Assembly: GCF_013336795.1 (NCBI RefSeq)
Contig: NZ_JAAFZT010000030.1
Span: 22,720 to 60,438, forward strand
DNA length: 37,719 nt
Reading direction: 5' to 3'
From: Alteripontixanthobacter muriae
GTDB taxonomy: Bacteria > Pseudomonadota > Alphaproteobacteria > Sphingomonadales > Sphingomonadaceae
The first letter of the stretch is position 1. Every line of letters begins with the position of its first letter. Shown in pieces: positions 9,581 through 16,140 of this stretch. The notes beneath the pieces were generated by a model that had not been told where the DNA came from, made no database searches, and saw nothing but the letters and a program-made list of their open reading frames with translations. Position numbers and translations under genes: made by a program.

Positions 9581-10042
9581 ATGAGTCTGCAGTCCGTCCG
9601 TGCGTTCCTGTCCGCACACGCTCCCGATATCGAAGTCATGGAGACAGAGGCACGGACCGCAACCGTTCAGGAGGCGGCCGATGCACATGAGGTAGTGCCG
9701 GGGCAGATCGCCAAGACCCTCACCCTTAAAGTGCAGGATGAAATCATCCTCCTCGTGATGGGTGGTGACACGAAGATCGACAACCGTAAGTATAAAGACA
9801 GGTTCAAACAGAAGCCGAGAATGCTTGCCGCCGATGAGGTCGCGCAATGGACTGGCCATCCCGTGGGTGGCGTGTGCCCTTTTGGATTGCCACATGACAT
9901 GCGGATCTTCGTCGATCGCACCTTGCAGCGGTTCGAAACTGTTCTTCCCGCCGCAGGTGCAGTGAACGCTGCGATTCGGATCGAGCCGGACCGCCTGGCT
10001 GAGCTTGTCGACGCACAGTGGGTAGACGTGGCCCGAGACTGA
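9581..10042 (+). CDS. YbaK/EbsC family aminoacyl-tRNA deacylase
   Basis: The 153-residue product is the size of stand-alone trans-editing deacylases related to the bacterial ProRS INS domain. These hydrolyse mischarged tRNA (for example Cys- or Ala-tRNA-Pro) in the cytoplasm. Supporting motifs are VPGQIAKTLTLK with the conserved lysine near 45, the DTKIDNRK loop, and GGVCPFGL at 96-103, the family's glycine-rich substrate loop (usually GGVSPFG or GGVCPFG). It starts at ATG 9581 with only a weak AAGG upstream. It is divergent from the serine hydrolase, with about 137 bp between. A remnant of an S9-type peptidase lies convergent just downstream. Which mischarged tRNA it clears cannot be told from sequence. 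Confidence 0.92.
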   Translation: MSLQSVRAFLSAHAPDIEVMETEARTATVQEAADAHEVVPGQIAKTLTLKVQDEIILLVMGGDTKIDNRKYKDRFKQKPRMLAADEVAQWTGHPVGGVCPFGLPHDMRIFVDRTLQRFETVLPAAGAVNAAIRIEPDRLAELVDAQWVDVARD

Positions 10043-10134
10043 CTGCGATACCTCGCAGTTTGCGCAAGAACCTGCCTGGACAATTCTATGCTCGGAGGCT
10101 GATGGACGGCGACGGAAAGCGCCGCCCTCTTCGC

Positions 10135-10370
10135 CTACTTCAATGCAGCAACAACCAAATCGGCTGCCTTGCCCAGCATTTCAGTTCGCGCTGCGGAACC
10201 GTGCAGTGCATGCGCGAGACCTTTGTAGACGATCAGCTCGCTCTTCTTGCCAGCATCCAAAAAGGCTTCAAGCATGAGCTTGGAAGGCGCGACACTGACC
10301 TCGATGTCAGTGTAACCATGGACCATCATGAAGGGAACGGAGATGCGATTTACATCCCGTAACGGTGATC
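10135..10370 (-). pseudogene. C-terminal remnant of an S9-type alpha/beta-hydrolase (prolyl oligopeptidase family)
   Basis: Read on the minus strand, this stretch encodes SPLRDVNRISVPFMMVHG, then YTDIEVSVAPSKLM, AGKKSELIVYKGLAHAL and a final helix ending at a TAG. This is the closing segment of an S9/dipeptidyl-peptidase-like catalytic domain. It holds the strand before the catalytic Asp (VHGYTD) and the catalytic His (GLAHAL). The nucleophile elbow and all upstream sequence are missing. Homology stops near 10368, where the opposite strand begins a MucR-type tail. About 70 residues remain, too few for an active enzyme. An internal Met-Met could start a 64-residue ORF, but I see no reason to think it functions. 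It is probably the scar of a deletion or rearrangement. S9 assignment is from motif spacing only. Confidence 0.7.
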
Positions 10371-10371
10371 T

Positions 10372-10536
10372 ATGCGTAAGATGCGGCCCGGAACCTACCG
10401 CGAGCGCTGGAGTTTGCCAGCCGGCTATCTGATGGTTGCTCCTGATTATGCCGATAAGCGCCGGGATCTTGCCAAGAAGATCGGGCTCGGGCGTAATCCC
10501 AATCGAAAGTGCGGCCGGCGAAAAGCCAAATTCTGA
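10372..10536 (+). pseudogene. C-terminal fragment of a MucR/Ros-family transcriptional regulator
   Basis: The frame from ATG 10372 to TGA 10534-10536 encodes 54 residues: PGTYRERWSLPAGYLMVAP, then YADKRRDLAKKIGLGR and a basic tail. This matches the conserved end of MucR/Ros zinc-finger regulators (TPEEYRxKWxLPxDYPMVAPxYAxxRSxLAKxIGLGR). The upstream half with the C2H2-type zinc finger is absent; an in-frame TGA sits at 10366-10368. The fragment begins where the opposite-strand S9 peptidase remnant ends, so both look truncated by one event. A short product could still be made, but it lacks the DNA-contacting finger. I call it a pseudogene fragment; the family match is from memory of the motif. 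Confidence 0.75.
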
Positions 10537-10552
10537 TCATGTGGCTGGCCGT

Positions 10553-10583
10553 TTGACATCCAAGCATTGGCCAGTTGCATAAT
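10553..10583 (+). promoter_or_regulatory. Possible sigma-70 promoter before the DUF6481-like gene
   Basis: A perfect TTGACA (10553-10558) is followed after 19 bases by CATAAT (10578-10583). The spacing is longer than the ideal 17, so this is tentative. It would give a leader of about 95 bases before the GTG at 10685. Confidence 0.25.
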
Positions 10584-10684
10584 CGATGCTGGTGATGACG
10601 GCCACCGTGCCGGCCCAACACTTGAAGCGGCGAACTCTGGCGGATAGGGCAGCGCGAAGAAATATTCGAGAAGGAAGGATTTAC

Positions 10685-11017
10685 GTGAAGGGGTACAAGG
10701 CACCAGGATTTCAGGACAGAGTCGCTGCTTCAGCGCGTACAAAGAACGCCGCTCTGGAGGAACTGAAAGCCCGGCCAAAGCCTGATAAAGCGACGCTGGC
10801 AGAAGCAGCCACCCGGCAGAAGGAGCGAGAGGCGAAGGCTGCGGCCAAACGGGAGACCACAAAGGCAGTAAAGGCGGAAAAGCGTAGGGTCGATGAGGAA
10901 CGCTTACTCAAAGCCGAACAAGAGAAAGCAAAGGCTGAGCCGCCCGTGCGAACCGAAGCAGAGAAGAAAGCTGCACGCGACGCGAAATATGCGGCTCGAA
11001 AGAGCCGCAAGTCCTGA
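10685..11017 (+). CDS. DUF6481-like small charged protein
   Basis: From GTG 10685, preceded by GAAGGA about seven bases upstream, the product has 110 residues. The N-terminus KGYKAPGFQDRVAASARTKN, then LEELKARPKPD, resembles the DUF6481 family common in sphingomonads (pattern F-K-x-P-x-F-x-DRQ...A..A...LL..F.A.P). The remaining residues 40-110 are a highly charged Ala/Lys/Glu/Arg helix likely to be a single long or coiled-coil helix, ending in a basic RKSRKS tail. The function of the family is unknown to me; members often sit near cold-shock genes, but none is visible here. A longer frame from 10586 lacks a ribosome site and adds an unrelated N-terminus. Assignment by pattern memory only. Confidence 0.7.
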   Translation: MKGYKAPGFQDRVAASARTKNAALEELKARPKPDKATLAEAATRQKEREAKAAAKRETTKAVKAEKRRVDEERLLKAEQEKAKAEPPVRTEAEKKAARDAKYAARKSRKS

Positions 11018-11026
11018 CCCCGGGAG

Positions 11027-11042
11027 AGCCGCGCAAGCGGCT
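11027..11042 (+). terminator. Possible weak terminator after the DUF6481-like gene
   Basis: AGCCGC (11027-11032) and GCGGCT (11037-11042) form a 6-bp stem with a GCAA tetraloop ten bases after the stop codon. No U-run follows, so termination would be weak. Confidence 0.35.
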
Positions 11043-11145
11043 GTCTAGGACCAACATGCGATATCTAGAACTTGGATTCGATCTTAGCTGCGGAGAGACC
11101 ACAAACACCGGCCAGCAGGTCTGCCTGCTTGCCCTTCCTATCAGG

Positions 11146-11301
11146 TCAACCGCTAGCAGTTGACATGGCAAGAAAGAGCGAGCGCTCGCTCTCGATCCAT
11201 TCGCGATTCACTTCGTACATCGGATCGGTAGGATCCAGCGCAGCGAGCAGCTCTTCCCACTTTTTCTGACTGGACGGGTTTTGGGGCCAGCAAACAAGCA
11301 T
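11146..11301 (-). CDS. Small unknown protein (51 aa)
   Basis: An ATG at 11301 is preceded by AAGGAGAG at good distance, which decides this start over a longer frame from 11352. The product starts MLVCWPQNPSSQKKWEELL and continues with ALDPTDPMYEVNREWIESER. It looks soluble, amphipathic and Trp-rich, with a central Asp-Pro turn. I do not recognise the family. It lies on the same strand as the methyltransferase cassette, 139 bp after its last gene, so it could be a fourth member or an independent accessory gene. Support rests on the ribosome site and a plausible helical composition. Confidence 0.5.
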   Translation of the reverse strand: MLVCWPQNPSSQKKWEELLAALDPTDPMYEVNREWIESERSLFLAMSTASG

Positions 11302-11440
11302 AAGCGCTCTCCTTCTGTCCGCCACGTTACCGTTGAGCCCGCAAGTATCCACTCCCTCCCGCCACTGTCGGGCATTCGTTCTAGCAGCAGGGCTGATGTC
11401 CGGCGTTATGCTAAGTGAACCACGCCCTGCTGTGCCAATA

Positions 11441-11821
11441 TCAGGTCCGGTAATTCGTCACATCGACACCATCCACCACCATGCGCGTCGGAATGTGCTC
11501 CTTGTTTGCCGACGGGTCCGCCGCCATCATCAGGTCAAGCAGCAAACGCCTGATTGTAGGGTTTCCTTTTTGTGCGAGCTCATGCGCTCTATGCATGAGC
11601 AGCTCGCTATTCGACATCCATCTTACCTTGCCACCCTGAGTAACACGCCTTTCTTCCTGTAAAATGCCCCACAGTAACTCAGACGGTCTGAGCGAATCCG
11701 CACTCTTTTCTTTGCGTCTTCTTGGAGGAGGTTTTTGCCCCTTCTTGAACTGGTGTTCGCGAGGAGGCCGCTTGTATCCGACGTCTGTTCGCTTTCCAGG
11801 CTGCAGTGGTTCTTGTTCCAT
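11441..11821 (-). CDS. DUF5681-like small basic protein
   Basis: From ATG 11821, with AAGGAGA upstream, the product has 126 residues. The N-terminal part VGYKRPPREHQFKKGQKPPP matches the signature of DUF5681 (GYxxPPxxxxFKKGQSGNPxGR), a basic segment likely to touch nucleic acid. A helical part follows: SLRPSELLWGILQEERRV, then a motif VRWMSNSELLMHRAHEL, ending VVDGVDVTNYRT. The frame continues upstream to 11992 but overlaps the preceding gene and is less likely. It is the third gene of a minus-strand unit after a ParB-like/DNA methyltransferase and a second small protein, with 17 bp between the two small genes. Family function is not established. It could be a DNA-binding accessory factor or a small-terminase-like protein from a prophage. 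Confidence 0.8.
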   Translation of the reverse strand: MEQEPLQPGKRTDVGYKRPPREHQFKKGQKPPPRRRKEKSADSLRPSELLWGILQEERRVTQGGKVRWMSNSELLMHRAHELAQKGNPTIRRLLLDLMMAADPSANKEHIPTRMVVDGVDVTNYRT

Positions 11822-11838
11822 CTGTGAGGTCTCCTTTC

Positions 11839-12204
11839 TTAAACTTGAGCAAGATCGCCGTTGATAAAGATGATTATCTCTTCCCTGCTTGAGCGAGCGA
11901 GTTTCGGGTATTTGGCGATCAGTTTGAGAAGATATGCGAGCGCTCGCACCTGGCCTCCCAAAGCAGCCTCTACTTCTGCGCGCATCACGCACTCAGCGCG
12001 GCTCATCGTGATCACCTCGCCGTCTTTCATGACCTTGCGGGGCTCCGCGCCTACTTTCAGCACGAGCTCCTCAAGAACTTCAATCTTCACTCGATGAGCA
12101 TTGTGCGGCCGACGCGGCTTCTTGCATTCAGTCGCCTTGCCGCCCTTCCGCCGTACTGTGGAACGGCGCTTTGGCTTGGCCTCTCCTGCTGCATCATTTT
12201 TCAT
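11839..12204 (-). CDS. Small basic protein, probable paralogue of the DUF5681-like protein
   Basis: ATG 12204 overlaps the end of the methyltransferase gene by 11 bases (ATGAAAAATGA arrangement), indicating translational coupling. The 121-residue product has a very basic N-terminus (KPKRRSTVRRKGGK, KKPRRPHNAHR). The helical C-terminal half contains RKVMKDGEVITMSRAECVMR and LLKLIAKYPKLARSS, ending in a hydrophobic strand EEIIIFINGDLAQV. The RKVxxxGxVxxMSxxE block lines up with RRVxxxGxVxxMSxxE in the next gene, so I infer the two are diverged paralogues. The DUF5681 FKKGQ signature itself is not obvious here. A longer start (12234) would lie deeper in the methyltransferase and is less likely. 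Function unknown; partnership with the methyltransferase is inferred from coupling. Confidence 0.8.
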   Translation of the reverse strand: MKNDAAGEAKPKRRSTVRRKGGKATECKKPRRPHNAHRVKIEVLEELVLKVGAEPRKVMKDGEVITMSRAECVMRAEVEAALGGQVRALAYLLKLIAKYPKLARSSREEIIIFINGDLAQV

Positions 12205-13516
12205 CTTCGCGGCCCTTCTCGCTGATCTCATCAAAGGTGCGCTGAAGGTGACTGAGCAATGCTTTCTTGCCGGTGTCAGCCTGCCACCTCTTCACAGCGA
12301 CATCGACGTAATGAGGGTCGAGCTCGATGGCCGCAGCTCGCCTGCCGGTATGTTCGGCAGCTAGTAGAATCGTGCCGGAGCCTGCGAAATTATCCAGGAC
12401 AAGACCCTTCTTCTTGGAGCAATCCCTGATGGCATCGGCAATCAGCGTGAGCGGCTTCACAGTGGGGTGAAGCGCCAGGAGCTCCTTACGCTCGGAACCA
12501 CCTCCACTCAGACCCTGGTAGGACCATACATTCGTTCTATGCCGCCCCTTCTCACCAAGGCCGAAGTTGTTGATGTGCTTGGCAGAGCCGTTCTTCATGA
12601 CCCAGACGAGTTCGTGCTGGGAGCGGTAGAACGAGCCCATTCCCGCCGTTCCCTTGTCCCACACTATCAAGTTCTTCTGCTCGGCATAGGAGCTGGTTGC
12701 GAGAACCATCTCGGCCGTGTGGCGCCAGTCCATGAAGAGGAAGTGGATCGAACCTTCGTGGCTGAACGCAATGAGATGCTCAAAAGCTGCGCTGAGAAAG
12801 CTTGCGAACTCGGTGCGAGACATTTCTCCTGATGCCATGACAAACTCGCGGTGCTTGCCCTTGCCCACACAGTGGCCGCCGATCTTGACGTTGTAGGGCG
12901 CGTCTACAATCACGAGTTGCGCTTTTTCATTCCCCAGCACTCTGCGGTAGCTCTCCTCCTCGAGCGAGTTGCCGCAGTAGAGACGGTGCTCGCCTAACAA
13001 CCAGAGATCGCCTTCGCGCGAAGTGGCCGGCTGTGATCGATCTGGTTCAAGCGGAGTATCGCCAGGCGCTGTGCTCAAGGTGTCGAACATGATTTCGATC
13101 TCCTCCAGCTCGAAGCCCGTTGATGTCAGATCGAAGCCCGGATCGAGTAACCGGATTGCATCGTGCTCCTGGGCAAGCATTTTCCGGTCCCAGGTGCCTC
13201 CGATCTCTGACAGGCGATTATCGGCGATGATGTAGGCGCGCTTCTGAGCCGGGCTCATATGGCTGAGACAGATGGTTGGAACATCCTCCATTCCCATCTT
13301 TTCCGCAGCAAGCAGCCTGCCGTGTCCTGCAAGCACCTGATGATCCTCATCTACGATGATGGGATTGGTCCAGCCGAAATCGCGGATGCTGCGTGCGATC
13401 CGTTCCACCTGCTTCGGGCTGTGAGTGTTTGGGTTTTGTGAATACGGCTTGAGGGTCGTTCGGTTGCGGTAGGTGACAGTGATTCCGTTAATCTGAGGAT
13501 CAGAAGGTTTGGTCAT
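12194..13516 (-). CDS. ParB-like N-terminal domain fused to DNA (N6-adenine/N4-cytosine) methyltransferase, with DAPY motif
   Basis: The 440-residue protein combines a ParB/Srx-like domain (about 10-110; VLAGHGRLLAAEKMG at 61-75, ADNRLSE at 99-105) with a beta-class amino-methyltransferase domain. The catalytic motif IV comes first at 205-208 and HPTVKP lies at 350-355. SAM-binding motif I is LDNFAGSGTILLAAE (374-388), followed by ELDPHYVDVA. Motif IV reads DAPY where the family has DPPY/NPPY/SPPY, so the first Pro is replaced by Ala. Start ATG 13516 follows GGAGAG. No restriction endonuclease is adjacent, so this is an orphan methyltransferase of the type found in prophages and genomic islands. 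It heads a coupled operon with two small basic proteins. Target sequence unknown; activity uncertain because of motif IV. Confidence 0.92.
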   Translation of the reverse strand: MTKPSDPQINGITVTYRNRTTLKPYSQNPNTHSPKQVERIARSIRDFGWTNPIIVDEDHQVLAGHGRLLAAEKMGMEDVPTICLSHMSPAQKRAYIIADNRLSEIGGTWDRKMLAQEHDAIRLLDPGFDLTSTGFELEEIEIMFDTLSTAPGDTPLEPDRSQPATSREGDLWLLGEHRLYCGNSLEEESYRRVLGNEKAQLVIVDAPYNVKIGGHCVGKGKHREFVMASGEMSRTEFASFLSAAFEHLIAFSHEGSIHFLFMDWRHTAEMVLATSSYAEQKNLIVWDKGTAGMGSFYRSQHELVWVMKNGSAKHINNFGLGEKGRHRTNVWSYQGLSGGGSERKELLALHPTVKPLTLIADAIRDCSKKKGLVLDNFAGSGTILLAAEHTGRRAAAIELDPHYVDVAVKRWQADTGKKALLSHLQRTFDEISEKGREDEK

Positions 13517-14256
13517 TTGGGCTCTCCGTCGAAGACATTGTTCATGTCCTCACCAGAAGGCGCATGGCCTAGCCGACTCGGACTCCCAGCCTATGCTCCG
13601 GAGTTGCTTCCCGCGTAGTGTCAGAGTTGGAAAAAATCTGGCGATGCCTGCAGCCCAGAGCATCAGGACATTTTCGAACGAACACAGCCGGGAACCTCGG
13701 GTCCGGAGTGACCACTCTCAGAACGCTGAACTGATGGTTGAACAGAAACCGGCTTTCGCACGGGTGTCATCACGGTGAACCCCAATGGGAACCCGCAATT
13801 AGAAGTGCTACTGAAGAAGACGCTTAGCTTTGCGCTGGGAGACCAGTTCTTCGCCTTTCGAAGACAACACTCGGCATCAATAGCCAACGAGCTTCCGGGA
13901 ACAGGACCATCTCCCGTTGTGCCAACGCCTGCCCGCATTGGCTTTTCGGCGGATATGCAGGTGTTTCTGGCTCTGGCAAGTGGCGCAGCAAGATCCCGAA
14001 AAGGCAGAAGCGAATTCCCGTTCGGCGCAAAGCGAAGAGAAGGCTAATTGGTGCTCTAAGCCTTGGTTTTGTGCGCCTTAGCCCAGAGCGTCGAACCGAA
14101 TTCTTGTGCTAAATACGCGTGAATTCCCGTTTGTACGGGAATTCGGCTGTGAGACCGGTTCGCTTCAGACTGCGTCGCGCACCAAATCACATGATCAATC
14201 TGCCTTGCTGGGCGTGCTCGTCCCCGCAGGTTTGGTGAATCGGCCTAGGTCGGCGG
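13517..14256. other. 740-bp stretch without a convincing gene
   Basis: Several open frames occur on both strands (for example plus 13775-14047), but none has a ribosome site, recognisable motif or sensible composition, and they overlap each other. Immediately upstream of the methyltransferase lies a 10-codon mini-frame (13545-13513, minus). Its TGA overlaps the methyltransferase ATG as ATGA, a possible leader peptide. A direct repeat of GAATTCCCGTT occurs at 14012-14022 and 14121-14131. No tRNA, integrase or transposase is seen. The stretch could be the eroded end of a genomic island. Confidence 0.4.
14121..14144. repeat. Perfect 9-bp inverted repeat with 6-nt spacer
   Basis: GAATTCCCG (14121-14129) and CGGGAATTC (14136-14144) are exact inverted repeats separated by TTTGTA. 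No T-run follows on either strand, so an operator or recombination/binding site is as likely as a terminator. The left arm is repeated directly at 14012-14022. It is the only clear symmetrical element in the 740-bp gene-poor stretch. Confidence 0.6.
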
Positions 14257-14400
14257 CTAGTGCTTTCGCTTCTCTTCGCCCGAGTGCTGCTCCTCCAGAG
14301 CGCGAAGCCGGGCATCATCAAGGCTCATCCCTTCGAGCCAGTAGCGTTCAACGACCAGTTCTATTTCACCCACGGGTGTTTCGTAATTACTTTGCTCCAT
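14257..14400 (-). CDS. Small acidic protein (47 aa), unknown
   Basis: ATG 14400 is preceded by AAGGAG nine bases upstream, an excellent ribosome site. The product is MEQSNYETPVGEIELVVERY, then WLEGMSLDDARLRALEE and a charged tail QHSGEEKRKH. It reads as a short strand-helix protein rich in Glu. I do not recognise a family. It could be a small DNA-mimic-like or regulatory protein, or an antitoxin-like partner without visible toxin, but no such role can be claimed. Its existence is supported only by the ribosome site and coherent composition. Confidence 0.5.
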   Translation of the reverse strand: MEQSNYETPVGEIELVVERYWLEGMSLDDARLRALEEQHSGEEKRKH

Positions 14401-14594
14401 ACGGAATTCTCCTTCCGGATGGCAGGATGCGCCCCTTCGCCAAAGCTCGCTACAACATGGGTTGGAATAGGCGCGCGCCCCCGATTGTCGACCCGAAGGA
14501 CACGCGCCCGCTTTCGTTTCGGACCCCCGTCATGAACGCTGCATGAGTTTGGCTGCACTGCCCCCACGCCCCGTTTCGGGCCTGAAGCGCCTTG

Positions 14595-14948
14595 CTAGCG
14601 GCCGCCGTACCGGGTCCGCTGCGGTCCGACCAGAATCCGAGACAATTCACCACCTTCGCGGAAGGTCAGATAGAGCAGATAGGGCAGGAGGAACCCTGCT
14701 CCGCCGATAAACGCGAAAAGGGCGAGTATCAGTCCCGTTGCCGAAAATCCGTTCCGCCATGCGGTCCAGAGCGCCGAGAGCACAAGAAAGCAGAGGAAAT
14801 CGAGGTTGAACTGCCCCGGCCAGCCAATAGCCGCAATATCGCCGAAGAAGATGGACAACAGCCCCATGCCATGCCGCGCGACGACGACGGCAGTGTAGCC
14901 CGCAAGAACGACCCACAAGGCGATCAGGACAGTTCGGAACGCGGCCAT
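14595..14948 (-). CDS. Small multi-pass membrane protein, unknown
   Basis: The 117-residue product starts MAAFRTVLIALWVVLAGYTA (first membrane helix). A second helix follows around residues 50-65 (NLDFLCFLVLSALWTAWRN) and a third and perhaps fourth around 70-95 (GLILALFAFIGGAGFLLPYLL). The end is basic and soluble (GPQRTRYGGR). I do not know a named domain for it. It lies 100 bp after the PepSY protein on the same strand, so it is probably the third gene of the iron-uptake operon. Operons of siderophore receptor plus PepSY protein often carry such small membrane proteins. It may be an inner-membrane partner, but this is inferred from position only. Confidence 0.75.
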   Translation of the reverse strand: MAAFRTVLIALWVVLAGYTAVVVARHGMGLLSIFFGDIAAIGWPGQFNLDFLCFLVLSALWTAWRNGFSATGLILALFAFIGGAGFLLPYLLYLTFREGGELSRILVGPQRTRYGGR

Positions 14949-15048
14949 CTCTCGTCCCTGTCACTCCGCGCGCAGGTTTGCAATGGTCACCAAATTGTCT
15001 GGTCTGCCGCGGAAGACGCCCTTTTCCGCCAATTCAGATCAGTCCGAC

Positions 15049-16140
15049 CTATGCCGCTGCGGCCGAACCCTCGAGCGGAGCGCGCGTTTTAGCCCGTGCA
15101 GCAGCGCCTTTCTTCGTTTTGAACCAGAAGCTCCATGTCGCGAGCAGGCCGAGGATCGCCATCGCAAGACCCGCGAAGGTCAAGATCAGCTTCCAGAACC
15201 ATCCCCCGACCTTGCCGGCGTGGACGGGATAATATTTTTCGGTGATGGCTGAGGCAGTATCCCCTGTCGCCGGATCGTCGGTGGACAGGACGGCCGCGCT
15301 CTGCGGGTCGAGATAGACGTAGGTCCGCCCGTTCGGCGTCCATTCGAAATCCTGCTTCAAGCGCAGCACTACGGGCGCGCCGGCTTCGCCCGGCATCATT
15401 AGACGGCGCGGCGCGGCTTCAGGAAACGCGCTCTGCGCCGCTGCTAGGAGCTGGGGCCAGTTTGTTTCGCTGCCAGGTGCCGGTACGCCGGCCGGAACAG
15501 CGAAAGGTTCTTTCTCAGCCGCCACTGGAGCTAGAATCCATTTCGACACTTCGGGAAAGATCATCATCGTGCTGGTAAAAGCCAGGATCAGCAGCAATGG
15601 CGATGCCACTGCGCCGATGTCGCGATGCTGGCGGATGATCGCACTTTTCGTCAGACGCTTCGGCCAGAGCCGGAATTCGAATTTCCTGCGTGTTCGCCAC
15701 CACAGGATCATCCCGCTTATGGTGAAGGCCGCCAGCAGCACGCCGAGTATGCCGGTGACGATCTTGCCAATCTCGCCTGCGAACAGATAATGATGCAGGT
15801 CGAACAGCCAGAGTTCCGGGCGGCCCCACAAGCTTTCCCAGCGCTCCACCACCTCGCCTGCCTGGTTCAGATAGGCACCGCTGTCGTCGGAATAGATCGC
15901 CTGATGGAGCGCCATGTCTTCGCCAGCAAAGGTGATGCGGCTGAGATCCGGGCCCGATTCCAGCGCCGCTGCAACCGCGTGCCCGAGCGCCGCCGGATCC
16001 CTGTCCAGCAAATCGCCCGCACCGGGCAGGCCAATCCAGCTTTCCTCCCACACCAGCAACACGCCGGACAGGCCGATCAGCGCGAGCAGCAGCCCGGTGA
16101 TGCCACCCGCCCAGCGGTGCAGAAGCGAGAGGATACGCAT
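15049..16140 (-). CDS. PepSY-associated transmembrane protein
   Basis: The 363-residue inner-membrane protein begins with the family hallmark LLHRWAGGITGLLLALIGLSGVLL (first helix about 10-32; quoted in part). A periplasmic PepSY domain follows, then LFDLHHYLFAGEIGKIVTG with the conserved histidines and two further helices (about 125-150 and 180-205). A second periplasmic domain contains YVYLDPQSAAVL and KYYPVHAGKVGG, and a last helix lies at about 325-345. Members of the family accompany siderophore receptors and are thought to help iron release or reduction in the periplasm. Its ATG shares one base with the receptor's stop (TGATG), so the two are translationally coupled. The membrane-buried His residues could bind haem or metal; this is inference. 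Confidence 0.92.
   Translation of the reverse strand: MRILSLLHRWAGGITGLLLALIGLSGVLLVWEESWIGLPGAGDLLDRDPAALGHAVAAALESGPDLSRITFAGEDMALHQAIYSDDSGAYLNQAGEVVERWESLWGRPELWLFDLHHYLFAGEIGKIVTGILGVLLAAFTISGMILWWRTRRKFEFRLWPKRLTKSAIIRQHRDIGAVASPLLLILAFTSTMMIFPEVSKWILAPVAAEKEPFAVPAGVPAPGSETNWPQLLAAAQSAFPEAAPRRLMMPGEAGAPVVLRLKQDFEWTPNGRTYVYLDPQSAAVLSTDDPATGDTASAITEKYYPVHAGKVGGWFWKLILTFAGLAMAILGLLATWSFWFKTKKGAAARAKTRAPLEGSAAAA

Noticed and set aside
11056-11163. 35-codon plus-strand frame after the DUF6481-like gene
   Set aside because: Weak ribosome site, no recognisable motif, and it partly overlaps the end of the better-supported minus-strand 51-aa gene.
13775-14047. 90-codon plus-strand frame and overlapping minus frames in the gene-poor stretch
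   Set aside because: No ribosome site, no motif, and the frames compete on both strands.
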